From: Acinetobacter seifertii | Lineage (GTDB): Bacteria; Pseudomonadota; Gammaproteobacteria; Pseudomonadales; Moraxellaceae | DNA length: 64,000 nt | Direction: 5' to 3' | NCBI RefSeq assembly: GCF_000368065.1 | Contig: NZ_KB851200.1 | Coordinates: forward strand, 2,101,204 to 2,165,203 | In this document: piece after piece, positions 34,152 through 45,619 of the stretch | How positions within the stretch are numbered: the stretch's first letter is position 1 | Layout of the letters: each line of letters opens with the position of its first letter | Program-made: the position numbers and the translations under genes | Notes under the pieces: model-generated | Seen by the model: only the letters and a program-made list of their open reading frames with translations | What the model was told of the DNA's origin: nothing | The model's database searches: none

Positions 34152-34766
34152 CTAAACTTTATTAATCACACCTGTCACACCATTGATAATCATATCAATA
34201 GCGATCGTACCGATTAATAACGCTGATAAACGCCCAACAATATCAAAATATCGGTCAATATGTTTGGCATGTTTATAGCGTAAATGATCATGTGAAAATT
34301 TCATCAAAATCAAAATACTACAGGTTAAAAATAACGTAAAGGCAATCACTAGGGCTGCTTCACCAATTGACATTTCTATGCCTGTGACTACAGCAGCACT
34401 AATAGTACCTGGCCCAATCATAAATGGCATAGCGATGGTTCCAGCTAAATGCTCAGGAGCACCGCGCATTTCACCAATGGTATCGGCACCCTGAAACACA
34501 TAACGATAGCCAATCACCAAAAAGATCAGGCCACCAAAAATCTGAAAGGCTTCAAAACGTACATTCAGATATTTACTAAAAATTGTTTCACCGCCCCATG
34601 CAAACAGCATGAACACAATAAAAGCAATCAAACTTCCCTGAATCAGCGCTTTATTAAATACCTTAGCTTCTGAATGGCGGATTAGGCCAATCATATAAAT
34701 GCTCATTAAAAATGGATTGAGCAATGAGAAAAATAAAGCAAAAGAATGTAGATAAGGAGAAGCCAT
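34152..34766 (-). CDS. MarC-family membrane protein
   Basis: A 204-residue protein with six predicted helices in the MarC/NAAT fold: SLLNPFLMSIYMIGLI, LIAFIVFMLFAWGGETIF, RFEAFQIFGGLIFLVIGYRY and MPFMIGPGTISAAVVTG. Family members have no settled function (earlier linked to multiple-antibiotic resistance, now doubted). It is 11 bp downstream of the betT gene, so possibly cotranscribed. Confidence 0.88.
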   Translation of the reverse strand: MASPYLHSFALFFSLLNPFLMSIYMIGLIRHSEAKVFNKALIQGSLIAFIVFMLFAWGGETIFSKYLNVRFEAFQIFGGLIFLVIGYRYVFQGADTIGEMRGAPEHLAGTIAMPFMIGPGTISAAVVTGIEMSIGEAALVIAFTLFLTCSILILMKFSHDHLRYKHAKHIDRYFDIVGRLSALLIGTIAIDMIINGVTGVINKV

Positions 34767-34777
34767 GCATTTTCCTC

Positions 34778-36844
34778 TTAAGCTTGTGGATCTGGGAACA
34801 ATGGTCGGTTTCCAGGGCTAATACGATTGATATGTAAGAAGGTCATATGTCTTTCATATTTATCTAAAATGTCATTAATGACCTGTTCTTTACTGTAACC
34901 AACAAGGTCGTTGTCTTGAGAACCTTCATAAAGATAAGTTTCGAGACGGTAATAGAACTGTTTGCCTCGTTTTACACGCTGACTAAAGTTAGGCGCGCTA
35001 TAACGGACAGGCCAAATCTGATAAACAAAGTTTTGCTCTTCTTCCAAATGAATAGTGATATCGAGGTGATATAACGCCTCTTCGTCTTCAAGTGGGGTCT
35101 GCTGTACATCTACATTCACGCCTTGCTTAATAAGCTCATCGGCAACGGCTTGCACAGCAGGCTGACAAACTGTGTCGAGCATACGTCTGGTTTCAGTTGT
35201 TCCCGGATGGTGCATCACTCGGGTCAACCGCTTTTTCCAGTTAAGGATGTCGACGTTACCTACCACGGGTGCTGCATTCATACTTCGACTAGCGTGCCTG
35301 TAGTCTTCAAGTCTGAGTGACTTATAAAGCCCTGCCATCACAAGGAACATTACGAAACTAAACGGTAGTCCCATAATAATGGTGGCATTTTGCAAAGCAG
35401 TAATCCCGTTGGTCATCAGCATAGCGAGCGTTAATAACCCAATGGCAATTGCCCAGAACACACTTAACCAACGTGGTGCATCATTATCAATATGCGTAAG
35501 CTTGGTCGTGAAGTTACCTAAAACTAATGCACCCGAGTCAGCAGAAGTCACATAAAATAAAAGACCCGTCACCGTCGCAATTGAAGCAATGAAGGTAAAA
35601 CCTGGGTACTGCGCTAACAGGTCATAAAAACCATGTGCCGGATTGGATAATACCGTTGCAGCCAAAGTTTGGTTGCCTTCAAAAATCACGCTGTGCAATG
35701 CGCTATTACCAAAAATAGATAACCACGTTAAGGTAAATAACAAGGGAATAATTAAAGTCCCGCACACGAACTCACGGATAGTACGTCCTCTTGAGATACG
35801 TGCCAAAAAGAGTCCTACAAATGGAGACCAAGCAATCCACCATGCCCAGAAGAACAAGGTCCAACTGCTCATCCAATCTTTAGGTTGCTCAAAAGCAAAA
35901 CTTTGAAGAGCCAAGGTCGGGAATCGAGTTAGATAGTCGCCAATATTTTGTACCAGCGCATTGAGTAAAAACTCGGTATTACCTAAAAACAAAATAAACA
36001 GCAAAAGACCAATTGATACATAAATATTGATTTCAGACAAAATCCGAAGGCCCTTATTCACCCCAGATGTCACTGAAATAATACTAATACCCACTGCAAT
36101 GGCAATCAGTGCAAACTGCATCCAGATATTCTCTGGCAGTCCTAATAAAACATGCAAACCATAGTTCAGCTGTACTACGCCAATCCCGCAGGTGGTCGCA
36201 ATACCAAAAATTGTCCCGATGACGGCGGCAGTATCCACACTATGGCCAATGGCCCCATTAATCCTATTCCCAAAAATTGGGTAAAGTGCAGAACGAATGG
36301 TAAGCGGCAAGTTATAGCGATAACTGAAATAGCCAAGTGCCATACCAATCAAGGCATACATACACCATCCGGTCAAACCATAGTGAAACAGCGTCCACAC
36401 CATACTCTGGCGTGCAGCTTCATAGGTCTGGCCTACGCCAACAGGCGGCTGCATATAATGAGATAATGGCTCGGCCACTGAGAAGAACATTAAATCGATA
36501 CCAATACCTGCCGAAAACAGCATGGCAGACCAACTCAGTAGACTAAACTCAGGCTTTGAGTGTTTAGGACCAAGCTTAATTTCACCATATCTTGAACAGG
36601 CAATGAAAATGACAAACACCATATATAGCGTTGCAGCCAGTAAATAATACCAGCCAAAGGTTGACGTTACCCACGCAAGGACGGTGTTAATGGTTCGATT
36701 TGCGAAATCGTTAAATAAAAAAGTAACGAGAGAAAAGATTAAAATGATTAGAGCTGAAATATAAAAAACCACACGATTAAGCGGGTCTTTTTTAGATTTA
36801 GATAATGTTAAATCATCAACTGCTCTTGGATTATCTGTTGCCAT
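34778..36844 (-). CDS. betT: BCCT-family choline/betaine transporter, long C-terminus
   Basis: A 688-residue betaine/choline/carnitine transporter with 12 helices and a cytoplasmic tail of about 170 residues (NWKKRLTRVMHHPGTTETRR onward), the mark of osmoregulated BetT. The BCCT signature WTLFFWAWWIAWSPFVGLFLARISRG is complete (20+ residues; key WAWW). In A. baylyi two BetT proteins, one osmotic-stress dependent, import choline. The 116-bp gap to the second betT and the bet operator beyond suggest it belongs to the choline regulon. The substrate is inferred from location. Confidence 0.88.
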   Translation of the reverse strand: MATDNPRAVDDLTLSKSKKDPLNRVVFYISALIILIFSLVTFLFNDFANRTINTVLAWVTSTFGWYYLLAATLYMVFVIFIACSRYGEIKLGPKHSKPEFSLLSWSAMLFSAGIGIDLMFFSVAEPLSHYMQPPVGVGQTYEAARQSMVWTLFHYGLTGWCMYALIGMALGYFSYRYNLPLTIRSALYPIFGNRINGAIGHSVDTAAVIGTIFGIATTCGIGVVQLNYGLHVLLGLPENIWMQFALIAIAVGISIISVTSGVNKGLRILSEINIYVSIGLLLFILFLGNTEFLLNALVQNIGDYLTRFPTLALQSFAFEQPKDWMSSWTLFFWAWWIAWSPFVGLFLARISRGRTIREFVCGTLIIPLLFTLTWLSIFGNSALHSVIFEGNQTLAATVLSNPAHGFYDLLAQYPGFTFIASIATVTGLLFYVTSADSGALVLGNFTTKLTHIDNDAPRWLSVFWAIAIGLLTLAMLMTNGITALQNATIIMGLPFSFVMFLVMAGLYKSLRLEDYRHASRSMNAAPVVGNVDILNWKKRLTRVMHHPGTTETRRMLDTVCQPAVQAVADELIKQGVNVDVQQTPLEDEEALYHLDITIHLEEEQNFVYQIWPVRYSAPNFSQRVKRGKQFYYRLETYLYEGSQDNDLVGYSKEQVINDILDKYERHMTFLHINRISPGNRPLFPDPQA

Positions 36845-36960
36845 ACAATCCTCAAGGAATAGAAGAAAAATAAAATATTCAATTTAGTCTTTTCACTATT
36901 TAACCATAATGAAAAGACTGCTTTGAACGCAAAAAAATAAATAAATGTGATGAACCAAGA

Positions 36961-38583
36961 TTATAAAACCTCGGTTACTTTGTTCTGGTCACAATTCGAT
37001 GGAATAGAAATGTCTTTTGAAATAGCTAACTGCTTTTTCGCAACATTCGGGTCAAAATCATCTTGCTTTAAGGCTTTGGCTAAACCAAACATATAAAGCA
37101 AAATAATCACAGAAAATGGTAAACCACATAACACCACTGCACTTTGCATGGAGTTAAAACTACCTGCTAATAATAAGCCGATACTTACAATGGTAATGAC
37201 CACAGACCAAAAGATGCGTAACCAGATCGGTGAATCACTATCACTGGTGCCCCCTTTCGAGGACAAATTGGCGATCATTAGTGTACCAGACCCAACAGGG
37301 GTCAAAAATAAAACGAAACAAATTACAACAACAATCCCGGCAATATACGGATTAAACGGGAGATATTCGAGTAATTTGAATAATGACAACGCTGGATCAC
37401 TTAAAACCATATCACCTAAAGCTTTCTGCTTTTGGTTGAGAATAAAATGAATTGCGGTGTTTCCAAAAATAGAAATCCAAGCCAGTGTAAAGCCGAGTGG
37501 AATGAGACATACACCCAAAACCACTTCACGAATGGTTCGACCTTTGGAAATTCGGGCAATAAACATCCCTACAAAAGGTGCCCAAGCAATCCACCATGCC
37601 CAATAAAACACAGTCCATGAACCCAACCAGCCACTGGCTTTTTGATTGTATAAATACATATCAAAACTTTTACCCATAAAATTGTTGAGGTAATCACCGA
37701 CATTTTGAACAAGACCATTTAACAAATGGTTCGTCGGTCCTGTTAAAAATACAAATAAAAGTAAAGCATAGAGCAAACGCAAATTAATACGCGATAACCA
37801 TGCCAGACCTTTTTCAATACCCACTACTGTGGTGATGGTCGCAACACTCATCATGACGAGAACAGCTGTAATTAAGGTTGCAGAGCTATGCGGTATTTCA
37901 GGAATTAAATAACAAATACCTGAAACCAACACTAAAGCACCAATACCTAAGTTGGTCACGAGCGAAATGACTGTCGCTAAAATACCAAAGCCATCGACAA
38001 AATCACCCACTAAGCCATGAACCCGCTCTCCGAAAATTGGATAGAGAGCCGAGCGCAATGCAAGCGGTAAATCTTGTCTAAAAGCAAAGTAACCTAAGGT
38101 CACACCGAGCAAGGCATAAAGCACCCAGCCATGAATACCCCAATGCAAAAAGCTATAGGTCATGGCATTTCGGGCGGCCTGAATAGTACCTGCCTCACCT
38201 TCAGGTGGTCTTAGAAAATGGTCAACAGGTTCTGCCACGCCGTAATAAAGTAGCGCGATACCAATCCCTGCTGAAAATAGCATTGAGGTCCAAGCCAAAT
38301 AGCCAAACTCGGGTTTGTCGTCATCTTTACCTAACGGAATTTGCCCAACTTTTGAGAAGGCAAGCCAAGCCACAAAGCCTAAACACAGCACAATCACCAA
38401 CATGTAATACCACCCGAAAAAGTGGTTTACCTGCTCTTGCACATAGGTCAGCCAAAACTGACTTTTTTCTGGAAACAGCACAAACAATAGGCCAAAAATG
38501 CCGATACTGACTGCCGAACTCCAAAATACGAAACGATTTAACCGAATATGGTCTGAAGAATATCCATCACTTTTCAACACCAT
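36961..38583 (-). CDS. betT: BCCT-family choline transporter, short C-terminus
   Basis: A 540-residue BCCT transporter with the family core (WTVFYWAWWIAWAPFVGMF, ARISKGRTIREVV) but a tail of only about 35 residues after the last helix. The missing regulatory domain suggests activity without osmotic stress, as described for one of the two A. baylyi BetT proteins. Divergent from betI, with a 46-bp palindrome between them, so expression should respond to choline through BetI. Confidence 0.88.
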   Translation of the reverse strand: MVLKSDGYSSDHIRLNRFVFWSSAVSIGIFGLLFVLFPEKSQFWLTYVQEQVNHFFGWYYMLVIVLCLGFVAWLAFSKVGQIPLGKDDDKPEFGYLAWTSMLFSAGIGIALLYYGVAEPVDHFLRPPEGEAGTIQAARNAMTYSFLHWGIHGWVLYALLGVTLGYFAFRQDLPLALRSALYPIFGERVHGLVGDFVDGFGILATVISLVTNLGIGALVLVSGICYLIPEIPHSSATLITAVLVMMSVATITTVVGIEKGLAWLSRINLRLLYALLLFVFLTGPTNHLLNGLVQNVGDYLNNFMGKSFDMYLYNQKASGWLGSWTVFYWAWWIAWAPFVGMFIARISKGRTIREVVLGVCLIPLGFTLAWISIFGNTAIHFILNQKQKALGDMVLSDPALSLFKLLEYLPFNPYIAGIVVVICFVLFLTPVGSGTLMIANLSSKGGTSDSDSPIWLRIFWSVVITIVSIGLLLAGSFNSMQSAVVLCGLPFSVIILLYMFGLAKALKQDDFDPNVAKKQLAISKDISIPSNCDQNKVTEVL

Positions 38584-38726
38584 CTTATTGCTCCTTGCAA
38601 TCGGTGTATTTTTTCCAAAATAACGTGATAAGTACCGGACTTATGCGCATCATCCTATCCGTAAGAACTTCTGATTCTATCTCTTCTACCCCGAAGTAAG
38701 ATTCAAAAATTCATTGATTTTTACAC

Positions 38727-38772
38727 ATCATACTTGTTATTGATTGAACGTTCAATCAATAACAAGTATGAT
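38727..38772. promoter_or_regulatory. 46-bp perfect palindrome, candidate BetI operator
   Basis: Perfectly symmetric about 38749/38750; the centre reads TTGATTGAACGTTCAATCAA. It sits 77 bp before betI and 143 bp before betT. Well-known BetI sites contain this TTGATTGAACGTTCAATCAA type core. Confidence 0.85.
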
Positions 38773-38848
38773 AAAAAAAGTGCTATGATGCTCTGCAAGT
38801 TAACATGCTGAATTTAAAGCACCCATAAAAGTGCTGATGTGGACAATC

Positions 38849-39472
38849 ATGACAAAACGCAGAGTAAAACCAGAGCATGTGCGCCGTGAAGAGATTATGA
38901 ACGCTGCACTCGACGTAATTTATGAAGTGGGGTTATCCAATACCACCATTGCACAAATTGCAAAAAAAGCCGAGCTGTCGACCGGCATTGTTAGCCATTA
39001 TTTTGGCGACAAACAAGGGTTAATAAATACCTGTATGCAAGAAATGCTGAATGTTTTGCGTCGGAAAACCGAACAATACAGAGCAGAAGCAGATTCGCAT
39101 CCGGAAAGCCAGATTAAGGCAATTATTGACTCTAACTTTGACATTAGTCAGGTAAATGAAAAAGCAATGCGGGTCTGGTTAGACTTTTGGTCTGCAAGTA
39201 TGCATGTACCAGACCTGAGCCGTTTGCAAAAGATTAATGATCAACGCCTGTATTCCAACTTGAAGTTTTATTTTCTCAAGTTAATAGATGAACAACAGGC
39301 CAGTGTTGCCGCAAGAGGTTTGGCAGCATTGATTGATGGATTATGGCTACGTGGCAGTTTAAGCCGTCATAACGAATTTGACAGCGAACTGGCCCGTTCC
39401 ATTGCTTACGATTATGTAAAAACGCAATTGCAATTTGCGAACAAGCCTTTGCAGGAGAGACAAAATGAGTGA
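38849..39472 (+). CDS. betI: TetR-family choline-responsive repressor BetI
   Basis: A 207-residue TetR regulator: N-terminal HTH ([20 protein letters not shown], then [16 protein letters not shown]) with the BetI-type ligand domain ([19 protein letters not shown]). It represses bet genes until choline arrives. The ATG at 38849 gives the standard [12 protein letters not shown] start; a GTG at 38831 is in frame. It overlaps betB by 8 bp. Confidence 0.92.
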   Translation: MTKRRVKPEHVRREEIMNAALDVIYEVGLSNTTIAQIAKKAELSTGIVSHYFGDKQGLINTCMQEMLNVLRRKTEQYRAEADSHPESQIKAIIDSNFDISQVNEKAMRVWLDFWSASMHVPDLSRLQKINDQRLYSNLKFYFLKLIDEQQASVAARGLAALIDGLWLRGSLSRHNEFDSELARSIAYDYVKTQLQFANKPLQERQNE

Positions 39473-40937
39473 TGTACAAGTTTATCAACTGTATATCCAT
39501 GGACGCTACGTTGAAGCAACCAGTGGTAAAACATTTAATAGTATTAACCCTGCCAACGGTGAGACAATCGCGACTCTTCAACAGGCATCTGAACAAGATA
39601 TTGAAGCTGCTGTAAAAAGTGCCCAACAAGGACAAAAAATCTGGGCAGCCATGACCGCTATGGAGCGTTCACGTATTTTACGTCGTGCTGTCGATATTCT
39701 CCGTGAACGTAATGATGAGCTTGCCCGTCTTGAAACACTCGACACTGGTAAAGCCTACAGCGAAACATCTACCGTCGATATTGTGACTGGTGCCGATGTA
39801 CTCGAATATTACGCAGGACTTGCAACCGCTATTCAAGGCGAACAAGTTCCACTTCGCGAGTCAAGTTTCTTTTATACACGCCGCGAACCTTTAGGCGTGG
39901 TTGCCGGTATTGGTGCCTGGAACTATCCAATTCAAATCGCTTTATGGAAATCTGCCCCTGCCCTTGCTGCTGGCAATGCTATGATTTTCAAGCCAAGTGA
40001 AACCACTCCACTCACTGCATTTAAACTTGCAGAAATCTATACAGAAGCTGGCTTACCAGACGGCGTGTTTAACGTGGTGCAAGGTGCTGGCCGTGAAATT
40101 GGTCAATGGCTCACTGAACATCCTGTGATTGAAAAAATCTCATTTACTGGTGGTGTGGAAACTGGCAAAAAAGTCATGGCAAGCGCTGCTGGCTCTACAC
40201 TTAAAGAAGTGACTATGGAACTTGGTGGTAAATCACCACTGATTATTTGTGAAGATGCTGACCTTAACCGTGCTGCAGATATTGCAGTCATGGCAAACTT
40301 CTTTAGTTCAGGTCAAGTATGTACCAACGGCACCCGTGTATTTGTTCCAAAATCACGTTTAGCCGACTTTGAAAAAGCCGTTGTAGAGCGCGTAAAACGT
40401 ATTCGCATTGGCGACCCAATGGCTGAAGAAATAAATTTCGGTCCGCTCACCAGCTTCCCGCATATGGAAAAAGTGTTGTCTTTCATTGAGTCGGGCAAAC
40501 AACAAGGCGCTAAAGTATTAATCGGTGGTGGTCGTGCGACCGAAGGCGAGCTTGCCAAAGGCGCTTATGTACTACCGACAGTATTTAGCGACTGCACTGA
40601 CCAGATGTCCATTGTTCAAGAAGAAATTTTTGGACCTGTCATGAGCATCTTAAGCTATGAAACCGAAGAAGAAGTGATTCAACGTGCCAACGACACAACC
40701 TTTGGTTTAGCTGCCGGTGTGGTCACTCAAGATATTAGCCGCGCTCATCGCATTATTCACCAAATTGAAGCTGGTATTTGCTGGATTAACACTTGGGGTG
40801 AATCACCTGCCGAAATGCCAGTCGGCGGCTACAAGCAATCTGGTGTAGGCCGCGAAAATGGCTTAACCACGCTTGGGCACTATACCCGTATCAAATCTAT
40901 TCAAGTTGAACTTGGCGATTATCAAAGCATTTTTTAA
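39465..40937 (+). CDS. betB: Betaine aldehyde dehydrogenase BetB
   Basis: A 490-residue NAD-dependent aldehyde dehydrogenase converting betaine aldehyde to glycine betaine. Active-site glutamate in MELGGKSP, cysteine in [14 protein letters not shown], and [20 protein letters not shown]. Betaine-specific character is supported by gene order betI-betB-betA. The start at 39465 overlaps the end of betI; a longer frame lies inside betI. Confidence 0.95.
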   Translation: MSDVQVYQLYIHGRYVEATSGKTFNSINPANGETIATLQQASEQDIEAAVKSAQQGQKIWAAMTAMERSRILRRAVDILRERNDELARLETLDTGKAYSETSTVDIVTGADVLEYYAGLATAIQGEQVPLRESSFFYTRREPLGVVAGIGAWNYPIQIALWKSAPALAAGNAMIFKPSETTPLTAFKLAEIYTEAGLPDGVFNVVQGAGREIGQWLTEHPVIEKISFTGGVETGKKVMASAAGSTLKEVTMELGGKSPLIICEDADLNRAADIAVMANFFSSGQVCTNGTRVFVPKSRLADFEKAVVERVKRIRIGDPMAEEINFGPLTSFPHMEKVLSFIESGKQQGAKVLIGGGRATEGELAKGAYVLPTVFSDCTDQMSIVQEEIFGPVMSILSYETEEEVIQRANDTTFGLAAGVVTQDISRAHRIIHQIEAGICWINTWGESPAEMPVGGYKQSGVGRENGLTTLGHYTRIKSIQVELGDYQSIF

Positions 40938-41032
40938 TGCCGCAATCGCTCTAAAACCTTCAACCTAAATCACATATGCCGAGCAGTCTTTATAGATTGC
41001 TCAGGCAAACTGTTAGTAAAAAAAGGATAGTT

Positions 41033-42691
41033 ATGAATATTAAAGAATATGATTACATTATTATTGGCGCAGGATCTGCCGGAAATGTACTCGCTGCGCG
41101 TCTTACCGAAGACAAAGATACCACCGTTTTACTCTTAGAAGCGGGCGGACCAGATTATCGCTTAGATTTCCGTACACAAATGCCAGCAGCTTTGGCCTAC
41201 CCTCTTCAAGGTCGTCGCTATAACTGGGCTTATTTAACTGACCCTGAACCACACATGAATAACCGCCGTATGGAATGTGGTCGTGGTAAAGGTTTAGGTG
41301 GCTCATCTTTAATTAACGGCATGTGCTATATCCGCGGTAACGCAATGGATTTAGAGCAATGGTCAACCCATAAAGGCCTTGAAAACTGGACTTATGCCGA
41401 TTGCTTGCCTTACTACAAAAAAGCCGAAACTCGTGACATTGGTGAAAATGACTATCATGGCGGCAATGGCCCTGTGTCCGTTGCTACGCCAAAAAATGGC
41501 AACAATGTGCTGTTCCATGCCATGGTTGAAGCAGGTGTACAAGCAGGTTACCCACGTACTGATGACTTAAATGGTTACCAGCAAGAAGGCTTTGGTCCAA
41601 TGGACCGTACAGTTACGCCTAAAGGCCGTCGCTCAAGTACTGCACGTGGTTATTTAGATATGGCAAAAGGTCGTCCAAACCTGACTATTTTGACTCACGC
41701 GACGACCAATAAAATCTTGTTTAATCAAAAACAAGCGATTGGTGTTGAATACATTATTGGCGCTGATCAAAACAACTTGCAACGCGCCTTAGTTAAACGA
41801 GAAGTGCTACTGTGTGCAGGCGCAATTGCTTCTCCACAAATTTTACAGCGCTCAGGCGTAGGTCAAAGTACCTTCTTAAAATCAATGGACATTGATGTGG
41901 TTCATGATTTGCCGGGTGTAGGTGAAAACCTGCAAGACCATTTGGAAATGTACTTACAGTATAAATGTAAGCAACCCGTTTCCTTATACCCTGCTTTAAA
42001 ATGGTATAACCAACCTGCCATTGGTGCCGAGTGGTTATTTAACGGTACAGGTATTGGCGCAAGTAACCAGTTTGAAGCAGGTGGGTTTATCCGTAGTTCC
42101 GATGAGTTCAAGTGGCCAAACATTCAGTACCATTTCTTGCCAGTTGCGATTAACTACAACGGTAGTAATGCAGTAAAAGAACACGGCTTCCAAGCTCACG
42201 TGGGTTCAATGCGTTCCCCTTCACGTGGTCGTATCAAACTTAAATCGAAAGATCCATTTGAACATCCAAGTATCTTGTTTAACTACATGTCGACTGAACA
42301 AGACTGGCGTGAATTCCGTGATGCAATTCGTATCACACGTGAAATCATGCAGCAACCTGCGCTTGATCCATATCGTGGTGAAGAAATTAGTCCGGGTAAA
42401 CATTTGCAAAGTGATGCAGAGCTTGATGACTTTGTTCGTAACCACGCAGAAACGGCTTACCACCCGTCTTGTAGCTGTAAGATGGGTGAAGATGAGATGG
42501 CTGTTGTAGATGGTCAAGGCCGTGTACACGGTATGAATGGTTTACGTGTAGTTGATGCCTCAATTATGCCGCTCATTATTACGGGTAACTTAAATGCAAC
42601 CACTATTATGATTGCCGAGAAAATTGCAGACCAAATTCGTGGACGTGAAGCATTACCACGTTCAACTGCACCGTTCTATGTCGCGTCATAA
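41033..42691 (+). CDS. betA: Choline dehydrogenase BetA
   Basis: A 552-residue GMC oxidoreductase (FAD) oxidising choline to betaine aldehyde at the membrane. The FAD motif [16 protein letters not shown] is at the N-terminus, and the GMC signatures [13 protein letters not shown] and [13 protein letters not shown] follow, with HPSCSCKMG near the C-terminus. AAGGATAGTT just before the ATG supports the start; the frame upstream to 40976 is not coding in character. Confidence 0.95.
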   Translation: MNIKEYDYIIIGAGSAGNVLAARLTEDKDTTVLLLEAGGPDYRLDFRTQMPAALAYPLQGRRYNWAYLTDPEPHMNNRRMECGRGKGLGGSSLINGMCYIRGNAMDLEQWSTHKGLENWTYADCLPYYKKAETRDIGENDYHGGNGPVSVATPKNGNNVLFHAMVEAGVQAGYPRTDDLNGYQQEGFGPMDRTVTPKGRRSSTARGYLDMAKGRPNLTILTHATTNKILFNQKQAIGVEYIIGADQNNLQRALVKREVLLCAGAIASPQILQRSGVGQSTFLKSMDIDVVHDLPGVGENLQDHLEMYLQYKCKQPVSLYPALKWYNQPAIGAEWLFNGTGIGASNQFEAGGFIRSSDEFKWPNIQYHFLPVAINYNGSNAVKEHGFQAHVGSMRSPSRGRIKLKSKDPFEHPSILFNYMSTEQDWREFRDAIRITREIMQQPALDPYRGEEISPGKHLQSDAELDDFVRNHAETAYHPSCSCKMGEDEMAVVDGQGRVHGMNGLRVVDASIMPLIITGNLNATTIMIAEKIADQIRGREALPRSTAPFYVAS

Positions 42692-42701
42692 AACCGTTAA
42701 G

Positions 42702-42732
42702 GGCATATTTCTTATACAGAAATATGCCCTGA
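42702..42732 (+). terminator. Terminator of the bet operon
   Basis: AGGGCATATTTCT / AGAAATATGCCCT, a 13-bp perfect stem with a five-base loop. The T-run is weak (GAATTTAA). Confidence 0.6.
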
Positions 42733-43201
42733 ATTTAATAGGTACTGCATAAACATTAATAAGAACTATGTATGACAAAAAATAAGCGGCTATAAGCTAA
42801 ACATTTACACAAATATGGCATGAAATAAAAATTAATCTATTTTTATAGGCAAATTACCATCAAGTGGTTTAATTTTAACCATAATTATTTTAATTAATAA
42901 TTTTCAAATGCTTATACAAAAATATCAGCAAAAAATAATCTTATAAAAGCTTAATTTGATTAAATATAAATCATATTTATGATTTTGATAGAACCCATTT
43001 ATTATAAAAATTGTCTTGTCAATGCAAAATTAGTCTAAAATATAGAGTGTTTGCGATAATCCCAAGTAATTTTTCTTTTTTTAAAGTTCTCTGTTTTGGA
43101 GAATTTTACTTTCGCATTTATATCCGTTTTGTCTGGATACGCTGTCTAGGTTTCCTCACACCTTAAGTGACTCAAATAACTTATTTTAAGGTTCCCCTTG
43201 C
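42733..43201. promoter_or_regulatory. AT-rich region upstream of mqo
   Basis: About 470 bp with no credible ORF. The best promoter I can see is TTGTCA...17...AATATA near 43018-43046, which is weak. No RNA motif recognised. Confidence 0.35.
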
Positions 43202-44842
43202 ATGAAAAAGTTTTTGAAATACCTTCTGGTATTAATCATTATTATTTTAATTGCAGGTATTGTTTTCTTGTTTAGACCGATTGCGTCAAAACAAGTGCAA
43301 ACTGCAAAAGATGAGCCAGTTGTTGATGCCGTTCTTGTTGGCGGCGGCATCATGAGTGCCACTCTCGGTACTTACTTCACTGAGCTTGAACCGAATTGGC
43401 AAATTCGTATGTATGAGCGTCTTGACCAAGTTGCTCAAGAAAGTTCAAACGGCTTTAACAATGCCGGAACAGGCCACTCTGGCTTTATGGAAATGAACTA
43501 TACCGAAGAGAAAAACGGTAAGATGGAAATTGCCAAAGCTGAAAAAGTTGCTTCTCAGTTTGAAGTAGCAAAACAGTTCTGGTCATATCAGGTAAAACAA
43601 GGCGTTTTAGCTGAACCAAAATCATTCATTAACCCTGTTCCGCACATTGCTTTCGTTTGGGGCGATAACGTTCAGTTCTTAGAAAAACGTTATGCTGCCA
43701 TGATTCAAAGCCCGTTGTTCAAAGGTATGAAATTTACTGAAGACCCAGCTGTAATTAAGCAATGGGCACCTTTGGTGATGAACGATCGTGACCCAACTCA
43801 AAAAGTTGCAGCGACGCGTATGGAAGTTGGTTCAGACGTTAACTACGGTTCAATCACGAATCAGTTAGTGAAACACTTAAGCCAAAACCCAAATTTCAAA
43901 TTACAGACTTCAACTGAAGTTTCTGGCATCAGCCAAAATGATGACAAAACTTGGACTGTAACTTTCAAAGATTTGAAAACTGGTAAAACAGATCACGTTA
44001 AAACACGTTTTGTGTTTATCGGTGCAGGTGGTGCAGCGGTTAAATTATTGCAACTTACTGGTTTACCAGAGGCGAAACAATATGCTGGCTTCCCTGTAGG
44101 TGGTGAGTTCTTAATTACTGATAACCCAGCAATTACTGCTCAACATACCGCAAAAGTATATGGTCGTGCTGAACTTGGTGCGCCTCCAATGTCTGTACCA
44201 CATATTGATACACGTTATATCGACGGTAAAAAATATGTATTGTTTGGCCCATTTGCAACCTATTCAAACAAGTTCCTGAAAAATGGTTCACAGCTTGATT
44301 TGCTTGCATCAACCAACAAAAACAACATTTTACCAATGACGACTGTTGGCCTGGAAAACCTTGATCTTGTTAAATACTTGGTGAGCCAAGTGATGATGTC
44401 AGACCAAGACCGTCTAAATGAACTTCGTAAATACTACCCAGATGCGAAAGCTGAAGACTGGCGTTTAAGCCAAGGTGGTCAACGTGTTCAAATCATCAAG
44501 AAAGAACCGGGTAAACCTGCGACACTTCAATTCGGTACAGAAATCTTTGCTTCTAAAGACGGCGCTGTAACTGCATTGTTAGGTGCGTCTCCGGGTGCTT
44601 CGACTTCTCCATACATCATGCTTAACTTACTTGAAAAAGCTTTCCCTCAGCAAACTGAAGGTAAGTGGAACCAAAAACTTCATGAAATTGTAGTTTCTTA
44701 TAAGCAAGACTTGAGCAAAGACCCTGTGTTACTCGACAAAGTTCGTCAGTACACAAGTTCTACACTTGGCTTGAACTATACATCTCCATTCAAAGCTGCA
44801 AACGATGAAACTGCTACTGCCCCTGTGGCAAAAGCAAACTAA
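43202..44842 (+). CDS. mqo: Malate:quinone oxidoreductase Mqo
   Basis: A 546-residue FAD enzyme of the citric acid cycle that oxidises malate to oxaloacetate and reduces quinone. FAD motif [17 protein letters not shown] lies at residues 40-56, [15 protein letters not shown] and [16 protein letters not shown] follow, and [14 protein letters not shown] near the end. Residues 5-27 ([21 protein letters not shown]) form an N-terminal helix that would anchor it in the inner membrane; the E. coli enzyme is peripheral. Confidence 0.95.
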   Translation: MKKFLKYLLVLIIIILIAGIVFLFRPIASKQVQTAKDEPVVDAVLVGGGIMSATLGTYFTELEPNWQIRMYERLDQVAQESSNGFNNAGTGHSGFMEMNYTEEKNGKMEIAKAEKVASQFEVAKQFWSYQVKQGVLAEPKSFINPVPHIAFVWGDNVQFLEKRYAAMIQSPLFKGMKFTEDPAVIKQWAPLVMNDRDPTQKVAATRMEVGSDVNYGSITNQLVKHLSQNPNFKLQTSTEVSGISQNDDKTWTVTFKDLKTGKTDHVKTRFVFIGAGGAAVKLLQLTGLPEAKQYAGFPVGGEFLITDNPAITAQHTAKVYGRAELGAPPMSVPHIDTRYIDGKKYVLFGPFATYSNKFLKNGSQLDLLASTNKNNILPMTTVGLENLDLVKYLVSQVMMSDQDRLNELRKYYPDAKAEDWRLSQGGQRVQIIKKEPGKPATLQFGTEIFASKDGAVTALLGASPGASTSPYIMLNLLEKAFPQQTEGKWNQKLHEIVVSYKQDLSKDPVLLDKVRQYTSSTLGLNYTSPFKAANDETATAPVAKAN

Positions 44843-44867
44843 GTTTGAGGATGTATAAGTAAAATAT

Positions 44868-44904
44868 CAAAAGGATGAATCTCGATTCGTCCTTTTGTTT
44901 TTTT
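44868..44904 (+). terminator. Terminator of mqo
   Basis: CAAAAGGATGAATC / GATTCGTCCTTTTG (one mismatch), followed by a T-run of seven. Confidence 0.8.
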
Positions 44905-44932
44905 AAGACCTTAGTTGAGATATAGATTCGCT

Positions 44933-45403
44933 ATGACGCCTTTAAACGTATCACCTCGCCTCTTGTCATTTTGTTTTAAGCTCGTACTTATTTTGCTGCT
45001 GGCTTATCTTTTGTTAAGCGGGTTTTATATGTGGATGATTGGTGGTACAGCAATTTACGTCAGCTCAGCCGTATTATTTATTATCACTGCTTATACGTTT
45101 AAGCTCGGCAAGTACCAGAAAATCTGTTCAGTTTTAAATGTGCTGCTAAGTGCAGTCGCGTTATATTTCAGTAGTACTCATTTCTTTTTCTCACCTCTCC
45201 AGTTCTTTATATTTTTACCTGCATTGTTCTTTGTTATGTTAGCTTTTGCTCGCTTCAATAAAGTTCGTAGCTTATATAAAGTCTTATTATTCATTAGTTT
45301 ATTTGCTTGGTCGGGTGTACATTTTACACAACTTGCTCAACTTCAAGCCTATTATAAAACGCAGCATACAGGCGAAAGCTGGCAACAATATGGCGCTTTG
45401 TAA
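44933..45403 (+). CDS. Hypothetical membrane protein, 156 residues
   Basis: Four hydrophobic segments (LILLLAYLLLSGFYMWMIGG, VLFIITAYTF, VLLSAVALYF, FFIFLPALFFVMLAF) with short polar ends; no family recognised. The start could be 44915 or 44933; the later one is adopted since MTPLN begins a typical N-terminus, though no ribosome site is clear at either. Function unknown. Confidence 0.6.
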   Translation: MTPLNVSPRLLSFCFKLVLILLLAYLLLSGFYMWMIGGTAIYVSSAVLFIITAYTFKLGKYQKICSVLNVLLSAVALYFSSTHFFFSPLQFFIFLPALFFVMLAFARFNKVRSLYKVLLFISLFAWSGVHFTQLAQLQAYYKTQHTGESWQQYGAL

Positions 45404-45619
45404 GATCGTTTTTTCATACTATGTTTTCAAACCAATACACGCTCATTTTCACGTGAAGTTCATCAGTAAAACTGAACAGCATTTACAGAATTCCTTTTAA
45501 GAAAAATTTTTCATAACCATCTCATTTTTTTGAAATATATAGAGCATATTAGTGATTGAATAGAATTCACCTACACGTTAGATTAGCTGAATTATTTTTC
45601 TCCCTTTATGTTGTAATTT

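Noticed and set aside
36152..36466. Plus-strand frame antisense to betT
   Set aside because: Shadow of a conserved transporter gene with no domain of its own.
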